64,000 nucleotides of DNA from Pseudidiomarina donghaiensis (GCF_900116895.1 NZ_FPCF01000002.1:175123-239122), one strand, 5' to 3'. Positions 54,017-62,490 are shown, counted from the first letter of the stretch. Notes: generated by a model from the letters alone, not told the origin. Numbers and translations are program-made.

Positions 54017-54040
54017 CGACGTTCAGCGAACGTCGTTTTA
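54017..54040 (+). terminator. Short perfect hairpin followed by T4
   Basis: CGACGTTC-AGC-GAACGTCG then TTTTA. It lies in the 225-bp gap between two minus-strand genes (53831-54055) and points the wrong way for them, so its role is unclear; nothing else in the gap is recognisable. Confidence 0.35.
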
Positions 54041-54055
54041 GCACCTCTTTTGTGG

Positions 54056-55498
54056 CTAACCAAATAGCAGATAATTCAAATGCCGAGCGACACTCAACAG
54101 CCAGTTTGAATGTTGATGTGCCTCATCTCGTAGTTGATTGAGATCTTTACCGTTAAACACGCGACCTTGTTGTATCACCATGAGTGGGTCGCGTAGGATT
54201 TGTACGGTGCTTACTGGGTTTTCTTTTAAAACCACTAAATCTGCCTGGAAACCTACCGCAATGCGGCCAAGTTGTTGATCCATGTCGACGCTATGTGCAG
54301 CATTGATTGTTGCTGCAGCCAGCGCTGCATGGGTTGGAATACCAGCGGCAACCATCAGTTCTATCTCATCGATTGTGGCTGGACCGGGCAATCCAGTTAA
54401 CGCACCGGCATCCGAGCCCAACACTAACGTGACGCCGCGCTCGTGCATGCGTTGCGTTAGGTGATGCAGATATGCGTCAACCTCCAGATTGTAGGCTGCG
54501 AGTTCTGGCGATGCATTGAGCCAACGCTTAAACGATGTTTGCTCATAAATAAATCGCGCGAAAGGCGTGATTGCCGCTTGGTCGGTCTGCTTCAGGTATT
54601 CATACTTTTCGTTGCTAAGGCGGGTCAGCTCTCGGTTAACGGCTAGAGTCGGCACGAGTGCAACATCGTGGTCGACAAAAAACTGCGCTGCCGCTTCGGC
54701 TTTTGTGTCGTTAAAGGTTTGCGCTAAAAAGCCATCGTAGATTTCTTCGCTGTGCTCAAAGGTGCGTAGCGCACCGTGTTCCTCTAGTTTTGTGTGCATT
54801 AAGTCATACGAGGGATGCCCAGCAACCATCACTCCAAGCGTGTTTGCTTCGGCTAAGATCGCGCTGTACGTTTCTGCATGTAGGCCTTCATAGACTTTAA
54901 TAAAATCATAGCCTTCGGCAATGTAATCGCGCACTGCCTGACGAGCAAGTTCAGGATCATTCACACGGAAGTGCGCGAGAGGGTCGCCCTGTTCGAGGCT
55001 ATTAAAAATAGGACTCGATACCACCATTCGGCTGCCAAACCACTCTCCCTTTTCGAGTTCGTCACGCCATTTCAGGTGATAGGGAAAGCCACCCATATTG
55101 CGCACAGTGGTCACTCCAGCAGCTAACGCCGACTTGGCATAGCTACGATCTAAGACATGCACATGGGCGTCGATGAGTCCCGGCATGACGTAAGCTTGTT
55201 TGCCATCAATGATTGATAGATCATCGGCGGTGACTTGCGCCATGGGACTTAATTCAGTGATGACCCCATCGCGCACCACGATCGCGTGATCCGGAAGCAC
55301 TTGCTGGTCATTCATTGTAATTACGTTGACGTTGGTAAGAACGAAGCTTTGCGATCTATCGAGATTCAGGTCGGTTTCGCCGCTCTCGAGATCTTGATAG
55401 AGCCACAGCAAGGCTGCGAGTGTAAAAAGCGAGAATAAGAGTATGGCAGTGCCGCGCAGACAACTCCGCGGAAAGGTTTTCAATTTGCTGGTTTTCAT
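54056..55498 (-). CDS. Membrane-anchored amidohydrolase
   Basis: A 480-aa amidohydrolase with an N-terminal membrane anchor (LRGTAILLFSLFTLAALLWLYQ). The start at 55498 has GGAG upstream. The barrel holds VMPGLIDAHVHVLDRSYA (metal His pair), the Lys-region in GYDFIKVYEGLH, VMVAGHPSYDLM, HSEEIYDGF and the Asp in LVLGSDAGALTG. The C-terminal small beta domain (GFQADLVVLKENPV) is normal. Related to the amidohydrolase at 50361 but distinct in sequence and topology. It follows the AraC gene at 55569 in the same direction. Confidence 0.83.
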   Translation of the reverse strand: MKTSKLKTFPRSCLRGTAILLFSLFTLAALLWLYQDLESGETDLNLDRSQSFVLTNVNVITMNDQQVLPDHAIVVRDGVITELSPMAQVTADDLSIIDGKQAYVMPGLIDAHVHVLDRSYAKSALAAGVTTVRNMGGFPYHLKWRDELEKGEWFGSRMVVSSPIFNSLEQGDPLAHFRVNDPELARQAVRDYIAEGYDFIKVYEGLHAETYSAILAEANTLGVMVAGHPSYDLMHTKLEEHGALRTFEHSEEIYDGFLAQTFNDTKAEAAAQFFVDHDVALVPTLAVNRELTRLSNEKYEYLKQTDQAAITPFARFIYEQTSFKRWLNASPELAAYNLEVDAYLHHLTQRMHERGVTLVLGSDAGALTGLPGPATIDEIELMVAAGIPTHAALAAATINAAHSVDMDQQLGRIAVGFQADLVVLKENPVSTVQILRDPLMVIQQGRVFNGKDLNQLRDEAHQHSNWLLSVARHLNYLLFG

Positions 55499-55568
55499 AT
55501 GGGTAGACTCCAAGCACTGTTGTTTGTGCCTGTAGCCTAGTTTGCGGGCGACCGAACGGCGACCAGAA

Positions 55569-56603
55569 TCAAGATTCTAGACTTTTTAAGTAGCGACTGG
55601 GCGGCATGCCGGTCTGTTTTTTGAATACCGCGTTGAAGGAAGACTTGGAACTAAAACCAGCGTCTAGCGCGATATCCAGCAGTGGCCTTTGCGGTTGCGA
55701 TTGCGCCATCTCAACCACTTGCGCAATGCGTAGCTGGTTAATGTAATCGGCAAAACTTGTTTGCCCGCCTTGGTTAATTGCCCACGAGATATCTTTTGCA
55801 TTGAGACCCGTGAGAGAGGCGATATCTTGCAACGCTAGGCGCGGTTTGAGAAAGAGCTCTTCACGTTTGACTAAGCCATCAATTTCGGTGAAGAGACTAA
55901 CGGCCTGCTCATTCGAAGCTTCGGTGCTTACTTTTTCAGCTTCCTCAAACTCGCGCAAATCATCGAAAATCTCAGGCTGCCGAACAATCCCAACCAGAAA
56001 ACCGGCGAGTAATAACAGTAAAATGACTTGGTCGATGAAATACCATTGATTACGCAATTCGTAGGGCAAGAAAGGCTGCAGATTGGCGCGTAGGACTTCA
56101 ATGACGATTAAGCCCATCAAAGTGAACAACAGCCACATCAACCAGCGCAGTTGCAAGCGCTCGCTGTCAGCCCTGCGTTCCCTAATGGCACGCTCGTAAC
56201 GCAGTAACAGCACCAGTGATAGTTTTAGGTAAATGAGTTGGCTCAATGCACCGATTGCCAGAACCCAGCCGATATGGCTTGCGAAAAAGAGGGCAATAAG
56301 TGCTGGTACAAAATGCACGACATCACGCCATGCCAGCGGCTGCTCCGGTCGCACCAAGACCCTGACAAATAGGTAGAGACTTGGACCACCGGCAAGGCTC
56401 ATGGCTGGCGTAACGAACACTGGCACAAACCGCAGTTCTTCTAAAAAATTAAAGAGCACAGCGAGTGCTTGCACCAAAAAAGCCAAAACCAAACCGGTAT
56501 AGCGCGGTTGTCCCCGCAGCATGGCGATCGCCAACACACTCACAAACAGCATGAGAAGTTGAGTAACGTTCACCGGCAGCAGTTCTATGGGAGCAAGCAT
56601 CAT
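55569..56603 (-). CDS. AraC-family regulator with N-terminal membrane domain
   Basis: A 344-aa regulator with about seven N-terminal hydrophobic helices (for instance LLMLFVSVLAIAMLRG, LRWLMWLLFTLMGLIVIEVL) and a C-terminal AraC DNA-binding domain (PRLALQDIASLTGLNAKDISWAINQ and PLLDIALDAGFSSKSSFNAVFKKQTGMPPSRYLKSL). Membrane AraC proteins of this shape probably sense lipophilic or cell-surface signals. Neighbouring membrane hydrolases are candidate targets. Starts at ATG 56603 or the next Met. Confidence 0.86.
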   Translation of the reverse strand: MMLAPIELLPVNVTQLLMLFVSVLAIAMLRGQPRYTGLVLAFLVQALAVLFNFLEELRFVPVFVTPAMSLAGGPSLYLFVRVLVRPEQPLAWRDVVHFVPALIALFFASHIGWVLAIGALSQLIYLKLSLVLLLRYERAIRERRADSERLQLRWLMWLLFTLMGLIVIEVLRANLQPFLPYELRNQWYFIDQVILLLLLAGFLVGIVRQPEIFDDLREFEEAEKVSTEASNEQAVSLFTEIDGLVKREELFLKPRLALQDIASLTGLNAKDISWAINQGGQTSFADYINQLRIAQVVEMAQSQPQRPLLDIALDAGFSSKSSFNAVFKKQTGMPPSRYLKSLES

Positions 56604-56622
56604 GACTTTGATCGGTAGCTAG

Positions 56623-56838
56623 TTAGCTTTCATCAAACCAAAATACATCAATCAAGCTCTTATTGAAAACTTTGGCAATACGAAAGGCAGTTTCCAACGA
56701 GGGCGAGTAGCGACGTTGCTCAATCGCCGCTATCGTTTGGCGTGTCACACCTACCCGCTCGCCGAGCTCGCCTTGGGTCATATCACCGTTTTCTGCGCGT
56801 AATTCGCGTACGCAGTTTCCGATAGGCAACATAATCAA
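56623..56838 (-). CDS. Small Cro/C1-type regulator
   Basis: A 71-aa Xre-family protein (LGERVGVTRQTIAAIEQRRYSPSLETAFRIAKVFNKSLIDVFWF). This is the short YozG/PadR-partner type often paired with a small membrane protein. It overlaps the membrane-protein gene by the 4-nt ATGA, so the two form a unit; presumably it autoregulates the pair. Confidence 0.85.
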   Translation of the reverse strand: MIMLPIGNCVRELRAENGDMTQGELGERVGVTRQTIAAIEQRRYSPSLETAFRIAKVFNKSLIDVFWFDES

Positions 56839-57254
56839 TAACCCCGACGGAAACTGACAATCTGTACCGCGTATTCAACGACTTGCGCTACAACCAAGCT
56901 GAGCAAGCAGCTATAAAACAGCAGGTTTCCATCGCTCAAGAACAGAAAATGGATCAGCGAGGCAACAACGCCAAATGCTAATACACCGCCCGCTACAGCT
57001 TGCCCCCGACGAATGAACACTTTTTCCCGTTCATCGGCCTTTTGCTCAGCCTGCTTACGATTAGCGATGGCCAGTACGATTTGGCCGATCACGCTAAGAA
57101 TAATTAAAGTGACCGTGAGTTTAATAAATACCGGCAGCACCGCAGGAACCTGCTGAAGTTCCATATAGGTTTGCACGACCGCATACGTCATATAAAGCCC
57201 AACTACCATGGTTGCAATCAACATTAGCCAAGCTGATTTTTCTTTGAAAGCCAT
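56835..57254 (-). CDS. DUF2178-like membrane protein
   Basis: A 139-aa protein with four hydrophobic helices (LMLIATMVVGLYMTYAVV, VFIKLTVTLIILSVIGQIVLAI, GGVLAFGVVASLIHFLFL, CLLSLVVAQVVEYAVQI) and a charged cytoplasmic loop (KADEREKVFIRRG, the DERE motif usual in this family). Translationally coupled with the Xre gene that follows. The ATG at 57254 is preferred; the frame's first start at 57263 is GTG. Function unknown. Confidence 0.75.
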   Translation of the reverse strand: MAFKEKSAWLMLIATMVVGLYMTYAVVQTYMELQQVPAVLPVFIKLTVTLIILSVIGQIVLAIANRKQAEQKADEREKVFIRRGQAVAGGVLAFGVVASLIHFLFLSDGNLLFYSCLLSLVVAQVVEYAVQIVSFRRGY

Positions 57255-57335
57255 TTTTACCACCTTATGTTAGAAAAGTTTAACATGCTCAGGTTATGTG
57301 CAGAAATTATACATGTCAAATATTTTTAACTTGGG

Positions 57336-58289
57336 TCATTGTTCAAGCCAGTTCAAAATAATCTCACTGCTGTCATTGCCAACAATTGCCATGCTGGGAT
57401 GATTCCTGTTCGGTAGGTTTTTAACAGATAATTGCTCGCTCGTGAGCTGGGCAAAGGCAGCGTAAGGGGAAACTTCATCCGCCGACGAGGTCAAAATGAG
57501 AGTGGGTACCGATAGCGACGCAAGCATCGGTAAAATATTGGTATCAGAGGCGGTTAAATTGACCTCGGCCAACGCTGATGAGGCCCCATTGAGAATCGCA
57601 TCTTCACCAATCAGCCCTGCCAGGAATGGATAATTTGAGCTTGAATAGCGCAGTACAGCTTCGTCGAAATTGAGCATAGGCGCCTGCAAGATAAGGCCAT
57701 GAACATCATCACGCATGCTCGCAATTCGAGTCGCCGCAACCGCACCCATAGAATTGCCGAGTAAATAGAGGTTTCGTTGGGGAGAATGCTCTTTGGCGAT
57801 GATTTCATTAATTACATAGCTATCGATGACACCAAAAGTCTTTGCCCCAGCAGAGTCACCATGCCCGAGCAAGTCGGGAACGATAACGTTGAACCCCAAG
57901 AAACGAAAGTAGAGCGCAGTATTTATCATGAACTCTTTTGAAGCGCGAAAACCATGCATCAACACAATCGTGCTTGGTGCATAAACGGGCAGATTATCTC
58001 GTGTGGCAGATAGCTCAACAGCGGTTGTGGAGCGCGCTGATGAAATTTCAGTTTGGTATTGCAAACGCCGACTTGTAAGCGGCTCACCGATAAAATAATA
58101 GGTACAACGGTCTTCTTTAGCGGAGCAATGCTCACGCTTAGTAAAGCCGAGCTCCGCAATTTCTTCAGGGGAGCCAATCGAGTCATAACTGAAGCTATCC
58201 GCTGATTGTAAATAACTCGAAACGAGTGATGCACATCCGGTCAAACTGAAACTGGCAAGTAATAGAATAATAAAACGTACAAAGTTCAA
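57336..58289 (-). CDS. Lipoprotein alpha/beta hydrolase
   Basis: A 317-aa lipid-anchored hydrolase. I start it at TTG 58289 because GGAG lies 7 nt upstream and the product then begins with a signal and lipobox (LLASFSLTGCASL); the frame's earlier start at 58316 has no ribosome site. The fold shows LMHGFRASKEF, VPDLLGHGDSAG, nucleophile Ser in LLGNSMGAVAATRI, Asp in TSSADEVSPY and His in NRNHPSMAIVG. Likely an esterase or thioesterase of the outer membrane. Single gene, 63 bp beyond the PQ-loop protein gene. Confidence 0.8.
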   Translation of the reverse strand: MNFVRFIILLLASFSLTGCASLVSSYLQSADSFSYDSIGSPEEIAELGFTKREHCSAKEDRCTYYFIGEPLTSRRLQYQTEISSARSTTAVELSATRDNLPVYAPSTIVLMHGFRASKEFMINTALYFRFLGFNVIVPDLLGHGDSAGAKTFGVIDSYVINEIIAKEHSPQRNLYLLGNSMGAVAATRIASMRDDVHGLILQAPMLNFDEAVLRYSSSNYPFLAGLIGEDAILNGASSALAEVNLTASDTNILPMLASLSVPTLILTSSADEVSPYAAFAQLTSEQLSVKNLPNRNHPSMAIVGNDSSEIILNWLEQ

Positions 58290-58379
58290 AAGGGTTCTCC
58301 GTCGAGTCACGAGCAAACTATAGCCTTGGTAATTAAGTAGAGCCTAATTTGTCGAACTTTTCTATTGCTTGATCTAACA

Positions 58380-59066
58380 TCATTGAGCCGCAGCCAGACG
58401 CTTGCGCTCTGCAGATTTACTTACCCGGACCCACCGAAACAAATAAAGGATAATAATCTTTGTAGAAGCACTCACTACGGCGAGCAGCAGCAAGGGCCAA
58501 CCATCCTCAAGCCCCATAACAAATGCAAATGCGATTGTCGAAAAATCCATCAACAGAATGAGTTGACTCATTTTTATATCGAGTGCTCCAGTACTGCCTA
58601 GCTTAAGTACCAGCATGATTTGATGGATATAGCCTTGCGCAAGAAAAATAGTAATAATAACTATCATTGCCGCCATTAGCTTGCGTCCATCATCGGTGTA
58701 GGCATCTGTTATTAGGCCAAATGTGACTCCTGACACGAGCAATATAATGGCTAAAGCGAAAAGGCTGAGGGAAGTAATCGCTTTTCGGTCAATCCATATT
58801 TCATACAAAACCACAGCCACTAAAAGAGCGGCTATCAACCTCGGCCAAACAATAAAGTGGTTAAAAGGCTCTATCGACATGCCGTATACAAAAAATGAGT
58901 AGTAAGCCAAAAAGCTAACAAAGAATTTATTTAGAGAGAGAATTTCAGTTGCTCCGTGCCGGCTTTCTCTCTTACGTAGCCAAACCGTCCTAACTTGCGA
59001 GAAGACACCAATCAGGCTCACTACAATTAAAATCGAATTCAAAGTTCCAAAGAAGTTAAAAAGCAT
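58380..59066 (-). CDS. Seven-helix membrane protein, PQ-loop/SWEET-like
   Basis: A 228-aa polytopic protein with about seven helices. Both halves contain short patterns reminiscent of PQ-loop/SWEET repeats (SLNKFFVSFLAYYSFFVYG and SQLILLMDFSTIAFAFVMGL), but clear P-Q pairs are missing, so the family call is tentative. Basic RKRESRHG and a basic C-terminus suggest inside-positive topology. A striking pair of TTGTCGACAA palindromes lies immediately upstream. Substrate or function is unknown. Confidence 0.6.
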   Translation of the reverse strand: MLFNFFGTLNSILIVVSLIGVFSQVRTVWLRKRESRHGATEILSLNKFFVSFLAYYSFFVYGMSIEPFNHFIVWPRLIAALLVAVVLYEIWIDRKAITSLSLFALAIILLVSGVTFGLITDAYTDDGRKLMAAMIVIITIFLAQGYIHQIMLVLKLGSTGALDIKMSQLILLMDFSTIAFAFVMGLEDGWPLLLLAVVSASTKIIILYLFRWVRVSKSAERKRLAAAQ

Positions 59067-59086
59067 AAGGACTCAATCAGGTAAAT

Positions 59087-59158
59087 TTGTCGACAATATA
59101 CGTCTAAAAATGATTATTACGAAATAAGTTTGACTTATAACCTGTATATTGTCGACAA
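59087..59158 (-). promoter_or_regulatory. Two TTGTCGACAA palindromes as a 15-bp perfect inverted repeat
   Basis: TTGTCGACAATATAC (59087-59101) and GTATATTGTCGACAA (59144-59158) are exact reverse complements, each including the self-complementary 10-mer TTGTCGACAA. They lie 21 and 78 bp before the PQ-loop-like gene, flanking its probable promoter: the arrangement suggests a looping repressor, of GntR type by half-site style. Confidence 0.65.
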
Positions 59159-59275
59159 TTGAAGTGTTTAGATGAAGTTCATAAGCAATCTACAGTGGAG
59201 TTAATATCGTACAAATCGACACATCGCACTTCCAAGATTAAAGCCAACAATTTCCGCGTCGGCTAATGCTTTGCG

Positions 59276-59941
59276 TTAGGCGACGAGAAAAAATGGCCAT
59301 TGGTGACCCTGGTGACCCTGGTGACCCTGGTGACCCTGGTGACCAGTGTAATTTTGCGCGAGCTCTTGATAATGGGGATCAGCAGCTAGCGCATCATTGA
59401 GCTGCAGTAATTCCTCAAAGCGATAATCATGCATAGCATCAGATTGGCAGATAAAACGTGCAATGAGTATCATCGAGAAAACCAAAACTAAACCCCCGTT
59501 CACTTCGATCTTTGCGGTGTTAACCAACAAGTGATCAAGCAGCACGTCAACGCCTTTTTGGTAGTTCGTTACGCCAGCTTCACGCATGAAGTCACTTTCT
59601 TGGCTGGGGCCAAATCGACGTTTCAGTAGATTCGCACGAAACAAAAAAATCAGTGTCGCTTCAAAGTCGCAATCGCCAAGGCGAAAAAGTTTGGCGTCCG
59701 TGGTGCGGTGCCAGTCGTGTCCTAAAAACCGCAATATAATCAGCAGCGAGTCGCTGAGGACTTCCTCTTTAGTGACGAGCGTGGGAACTTGTAACTTGGG
59801 ATTGTATTCAGCCAGCAAGCGGTCACTTTTCATACCATCCCAGGTAAGCAAGTGCTCAGTATGATCTATTTCTCTTTGCAACAATAACCATTTAATCGAG
59901 CGTGAGAATGGCGAATCAACAATCCATATCAGTTTGTTCAT
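59276..59941 (-). CDS. Glutathione S-transferase-like protein with His/Gln repeat tail
   Basis: A 221-aa protein starting at ATG 59941. The N-terminal thioredoxin-fold half matches GSTs (MNKLIWIVDSPFSRSIKWLL with Ser in the catalytic region, NPKLQVPTLVTKEEVLSDSLLII with the cis-Pro and the Ser that holds glutathione). The C-terminal helical domain is divergent. The end consists of GHQ repeated five times (TGHQGHQ... WPFFLVA) encoded by a 9-bp tandem repeat. It follows the MBL-like gene by 22 bp. Glutathione-dependent function is plausible but the substrate is unknown. Confidence 0.72.
   Translation of the reverse strand: MNKLIWIVDSPFSRSIKWLLLQREIDHTEHLLTWDGMKSDRLLAEYNPKLQVPTLVTKEEVLSDSLLIILRFLGHDWHRTTDAKLFRLGDCDFEATLIFLFRANLLKRRFGPSQESDFMREAGVTNYQKGVDVLLDHLLVNTAKIEVNGGLVLVFSMILIARFICQSDAMHDYRFEELLQLNDALAADPHYQELAQNYTGHQGHQGHQGHQGHQWPFFLVA
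59302..59344. repeat. Tandem 9-bp repeat in the GST-like gene
   Basis: GGTGACCCT in four full copies plus GGTGACC, encoding Gly-His-Gln on the minus strand. A multiple of three, so copy-number change lengthens the tail without a frameshift. Confidence 0.85.
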
Positions 59942-59963
59942 TTGTGCTCCTATCGCTAACATC

Positions 59964-61454
59964 TTAACCGTTTACGCAAATCGTGTAGCCTGGTGGGCAG
60001 GTTTTCGGTGTGAAATCGCGTGTCCATTGCGTGAATTCTTCCATGCTGAATTGGCGCCAACCACGAATATCGACCAGCGTCTCTACCGCGAGGTCGAGCT
60101 CTGCGAGAACGGCAGCAAAGCGCACCATATCGTGATAGATTCGCGGTTTCGCGACTTTTAAATCGGTGACGTAATGGTCTTCTGCCAACACCATTTTAGC
60201 TGCAGGTAAGTAGGCTAGTAAGTAATTGCGTGCGTGTGCGGTCGCGATATCAATTAGCTTCAAATCACCTAACGAAAACGTGGCTCGTGGCGGGACGACA
60301 ATGACTTGGCTGTCAGTCACATCTACAGCCACATGGCCTAAAATAACCGCTCGATGTTGTTCAGCAACGACTAATGAAGCATCTAAAGCGAAGGCGTTGT
60401 TTAAGCCGCGAACATTGGCATTATGATGATGTGTGACGACAAAGTAGTTGAGAGGCTTCTCTTGTTGAGAGAGCTCTTTCACCGCGGCGAAATTCTCAGC
60501 TAAGGCATCCGCCGCCCCCATTGCAATGTAATGGTCTGGTTGCTCAATAAACACCGTAATTGCGCGACCTGAGCCAGCTTGATACACGCCATCGGAAATC
60601 ATTTTGGCTGTTAACTCTGAAGCGTCAATCGTTTCGCCCCAAGGGGTAAAATCGTCAAAGCCTTGAAAGGCGGTTTTGAGATCTGGATCAAGTTCAATGG
60701 CACGGTGAACTGAAGTTAAGCGCAGCTCGCCATTGACAAAGAAGTTCATGTCGCGGGCAAAGGCAACCTTGCTGTCGGTACTATGATTGGAAAAAACATA
60801 AAGCAGATCGCCGGCGCGAGGGTGCTGGCGCAGCAGCTTGTGGATAAGCCCATTTGCGTTGTCAATGAAGTAGGTATAGCGCTCGCCGGAGTCGGTTACG
60901 TAGGTCAGTTTTTGTTGCAAGCGTCCACGGAAATAGTCATCGCCAGCATAGTCTAGCTCACCTTTCAGACTCGCCAAGCGTCGAGCATGCAACGTATCGC
61001 TACTGCGTTCTAGTGACGCTCCAAGGCGTGCAAAAGTAGCCCAGTTTTGTTCGGAATATTTTTTATGCAGGATGTCGAAAACGATGGTTTGATCACCTTG
61101 CTGAATCCACTTTTCCAAATCTATGGTGGTTCGCGGCACGCGGTACGACAGCAAGCTTTTGCGCTGTCCCACGAAGTCTACTGTCAGTTCTTCATTGATT
61201 CGCCATAACTCGGGAATAGTGGGCGTTTCACCTTCGCCAGGCCACGGGCCTTTGTTGTAATCAATTACTTTAATGCTGTCGGCCTGTAAGAGCACATCAC
61301 CGCCATAGGCCGCGACAACTTTATCGACAATCGCTTGCGCAACAGAATCAGTTGTATTGTTTGTTTGGGCGGCTGTTGGCGACAGACTAGCCACGCTTGA
61401 TGCAGTGTAAAAACTAAGCGTAGCGGACAGGAGGACTAATATTACTTTTTTCAT
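59964..61454 (-). CDS. Secreted MBL-fold protein with degenerate metal site
   Basis: A 496-aa exported protein with a signal peptide (ILVLLSATLSFYTASSVAS). The first ~280 residues resemble outer-membrane lipoprotein-sorting-like beta domains of this family (AIVDKVVAAYGGDVLLQADSIKVI). The C-terminal part is a metallo-beta-lactamase fold, but the usual HxHxDH is THHHNANVRGL, so Asp and second His are replaced; the next ligand positions read EQHRAVI and the Asp of EDHYVTDL remains. Hydrolase activity is doubtful. It precedes the GST-like gene in the same direction. The C-terminus has CPPGYTICVNG, which may form a disulfide. Confidence 0.72.
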   Translation of the reverse strand: MKKVILVLLSATLSFYTASSVASLSPTAAQTNNTTDSVAQAIVDKVVAAYGGDVLLQADSIKVIDYNKGPWPGEGETPTIPELWRINEELTVDFVGQRKSLLSYRVPRTTIDLEKWIQQGDQTIVFDILHKKYSEQNWATFARLGASLERSSDTLHARRLASLKGELDYAGDDYFRGRLQQKLTYVTDSGERYTYFIDNANGLIHKLLRQHPRAGDLLYVFSNHSTDSKVAFARDMNFFVNGELRLTSVHRAIELDPDLKTAFQGFDDFTPWGETIDASELTAKMISDGVYQAGSGRAITVFIEQPDHYIAMGAADALAENFAAVKELSQQEKPLNYFVVTHHHNANVRGLNNAFALDASLVVAEQHRAVILGHVAVDVTDSQVIVVPPRATFSLGDLKLIDIATAHARNYLLAYLPAAKMVLAEDHYVTDLKVAKPRIYHDMVRFAAVLAELDLAVETLVDIRGWRQFSMEEFTQWTRDFTPKTCPPGYTICVNG

Positions 61455-61589
61455 AAATTATCCATTGAAGTTCAGCGAGCTCGTGAGTGTGGCACGCTAA
61501 ATGTCAGCTTTTTGTGAAGGTGTGTAAGGCGATAGTATCGGGGCATAACCAGATATCTCGTCCTTCCCACATAGGAAGGACAGCTGGCA

Positions 61590-61985
61590 TTAAGAGCAAT
61601 TCGCTCGGTATTCGCTGGGGGTCTGATTCAGGTAGTTTTTAAACGCTTTATAAAAAGCCGAGCGGGAGTTGAAACCTGTCGCGTAGGCAATGTCCAGCAC
61701 GGAGTGATTTGTCGTTGCTAGTAACTGGCACGCGTTGTCGATTCTGGCTCTATTTATAAAGTCAAAGAAGGTGGTTTCGAGGTATTGCGACAAGGTTTGG
61801 GAAATATACTGGGGCGGTTCAGCAACATGCTTCGCTAGTTTGACCAGTGAATCGTCACTGATTTGTAAGCACCTCATAGCCAAAATGTTGTCCGATGGCA
61901 GACTGACTACTTGGTGCCAACAGCGGACGTTTACAACGCTTGGCTTTGCGGCGTGCCGGAGCGCCAGCGGAGGTGCGTCCGACAA
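61590..61985 (-). CDS. AraC-family DNA-binding domain, N-terminally truncated by the cassette array
   Basis: Only the AraC C-terminal DNA-binding domain is left: VKLAKHVAEPPQYISQTLSQYLETTFFDFINRARIDNACQLL is represented by QYISQTLSQYLETTFFDFIN and LDIAYATGFNSRSAFYKAFKNYLNQTPSEYR. The frame extends upstream without ATG into the attC-like sequence (61931-62001); its first residues are therefore cassette DNA, not AraC. The first in-frame ATG lies at the beginning of MRCLQISDDS. A normal AraC-type protein would have 150-250 more residues. Probably a remnant, though a free DNA-binding domain could still act. Confidence 0.7.
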   Translation of the reverse strand: MSDAPPLALRHAAKPSVVNVRCWHQVVSLPSDNILAMRCLQISDDSLVKLAKHVAEPPQYISQTLSQYLETTFFDFINRARIDNACQLLATTNHSVLDIAYATGFNSRSAFYKAFKNYLNQTPSEYRANCS

Positions 61986-62001
61986 CAGCCACTTGTTATG
62001 T
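61931..62001 (-). repeat. Divergent attC site ending the cassette array
   Basis: Boundaries TTACAAC (61931) and GTTATGT (61995) give a 71-bp site with inner TGGCT / AGCCA pairing. GTTATGT matches, as reverse complement, the ACATAAC edge of the attC at 62506, as expected for the two ends of one cassette. It is shorter and different in sequence from the other sites, so the call rests on position and the matching ends. Confidence 0.5.
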
Positions 62002-62490
62002 TCTCAGTTGCTTGAAGTACCATTCGGCCTGGCCCCACTCAAGGTCCTGTTCCATGCACCAATCAAAAGGTCGAGGATGCCGATGGTGATCAACTAAGTA
62101 TTGAAGGTGTTGGTGGGCAATTTCTGGATCGTAAACTCTCCAGACTAGGCGTCGAGTTTTGTTCCAAGTTTCTCTGACAAGGAACAAAGCGTTTCCACCT
62201 GCTTTGATTTCTTCGTCTAATTTGTCACAGAACGGATCGACAATTTCTCTTTCTTCCTCCGAGGGCATTCCATTATCGATCGTTTCCTCAAAGTCGATGA
62301 TCACCGAAAGGTGCCACCCGAAAATCTGCTTGTGCTCGAAGTCAATGAGTGCAGAATTGAGCATCCCAATACACGGCATGCTGTCCTCTTTCCATTCCAT
62401 CAGCGTGTAGGACTCCTCAGGGAGGACCACACGCACCTCATTTTCTTTGAGAGGCTCTTCCTTTTTTCTTCCAAACAACTTCCCTAGCAC
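61996..62490 (-). CDS. Integron cassette protein, DUF695-like
   Basis: A 164-aa protein. The start is GTG at 62490 with AGGAG 7 nt upstream; the longer frame to 62640 would translate attC sequence. The stop lies within the attC boundary GTTATGT, the tight packing typical of cassettes. The sequence (ESYTLMEWKEDSMPCIGMLNS, GWHLSVIIDFEETIDNGMPSEEEREIVDPF, ending PFDWCMEQDLEWGQAEWYF) resembles DUF695 proteins of unknown function. Cytosolic and acidic. Cassette genes often serve phage defence or stress, but no such role can be read here. Confidence 0.72.
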   Translation of the reverse strand: MLGKLFGRKKEEPLKENEVRVVLPEESYTLMEWKEDSMPCIGMLNSALIDFEHKQIFGWHLSVIIDFEETIDNGMPSEEEREIVDPFCDKLDEEIKAGGNALFLVRETWNKTRRLVWRVYDPEIAHQHLQYLVDHHRHPRPFDWCMEQDLEWGQAEWYFKQLRT

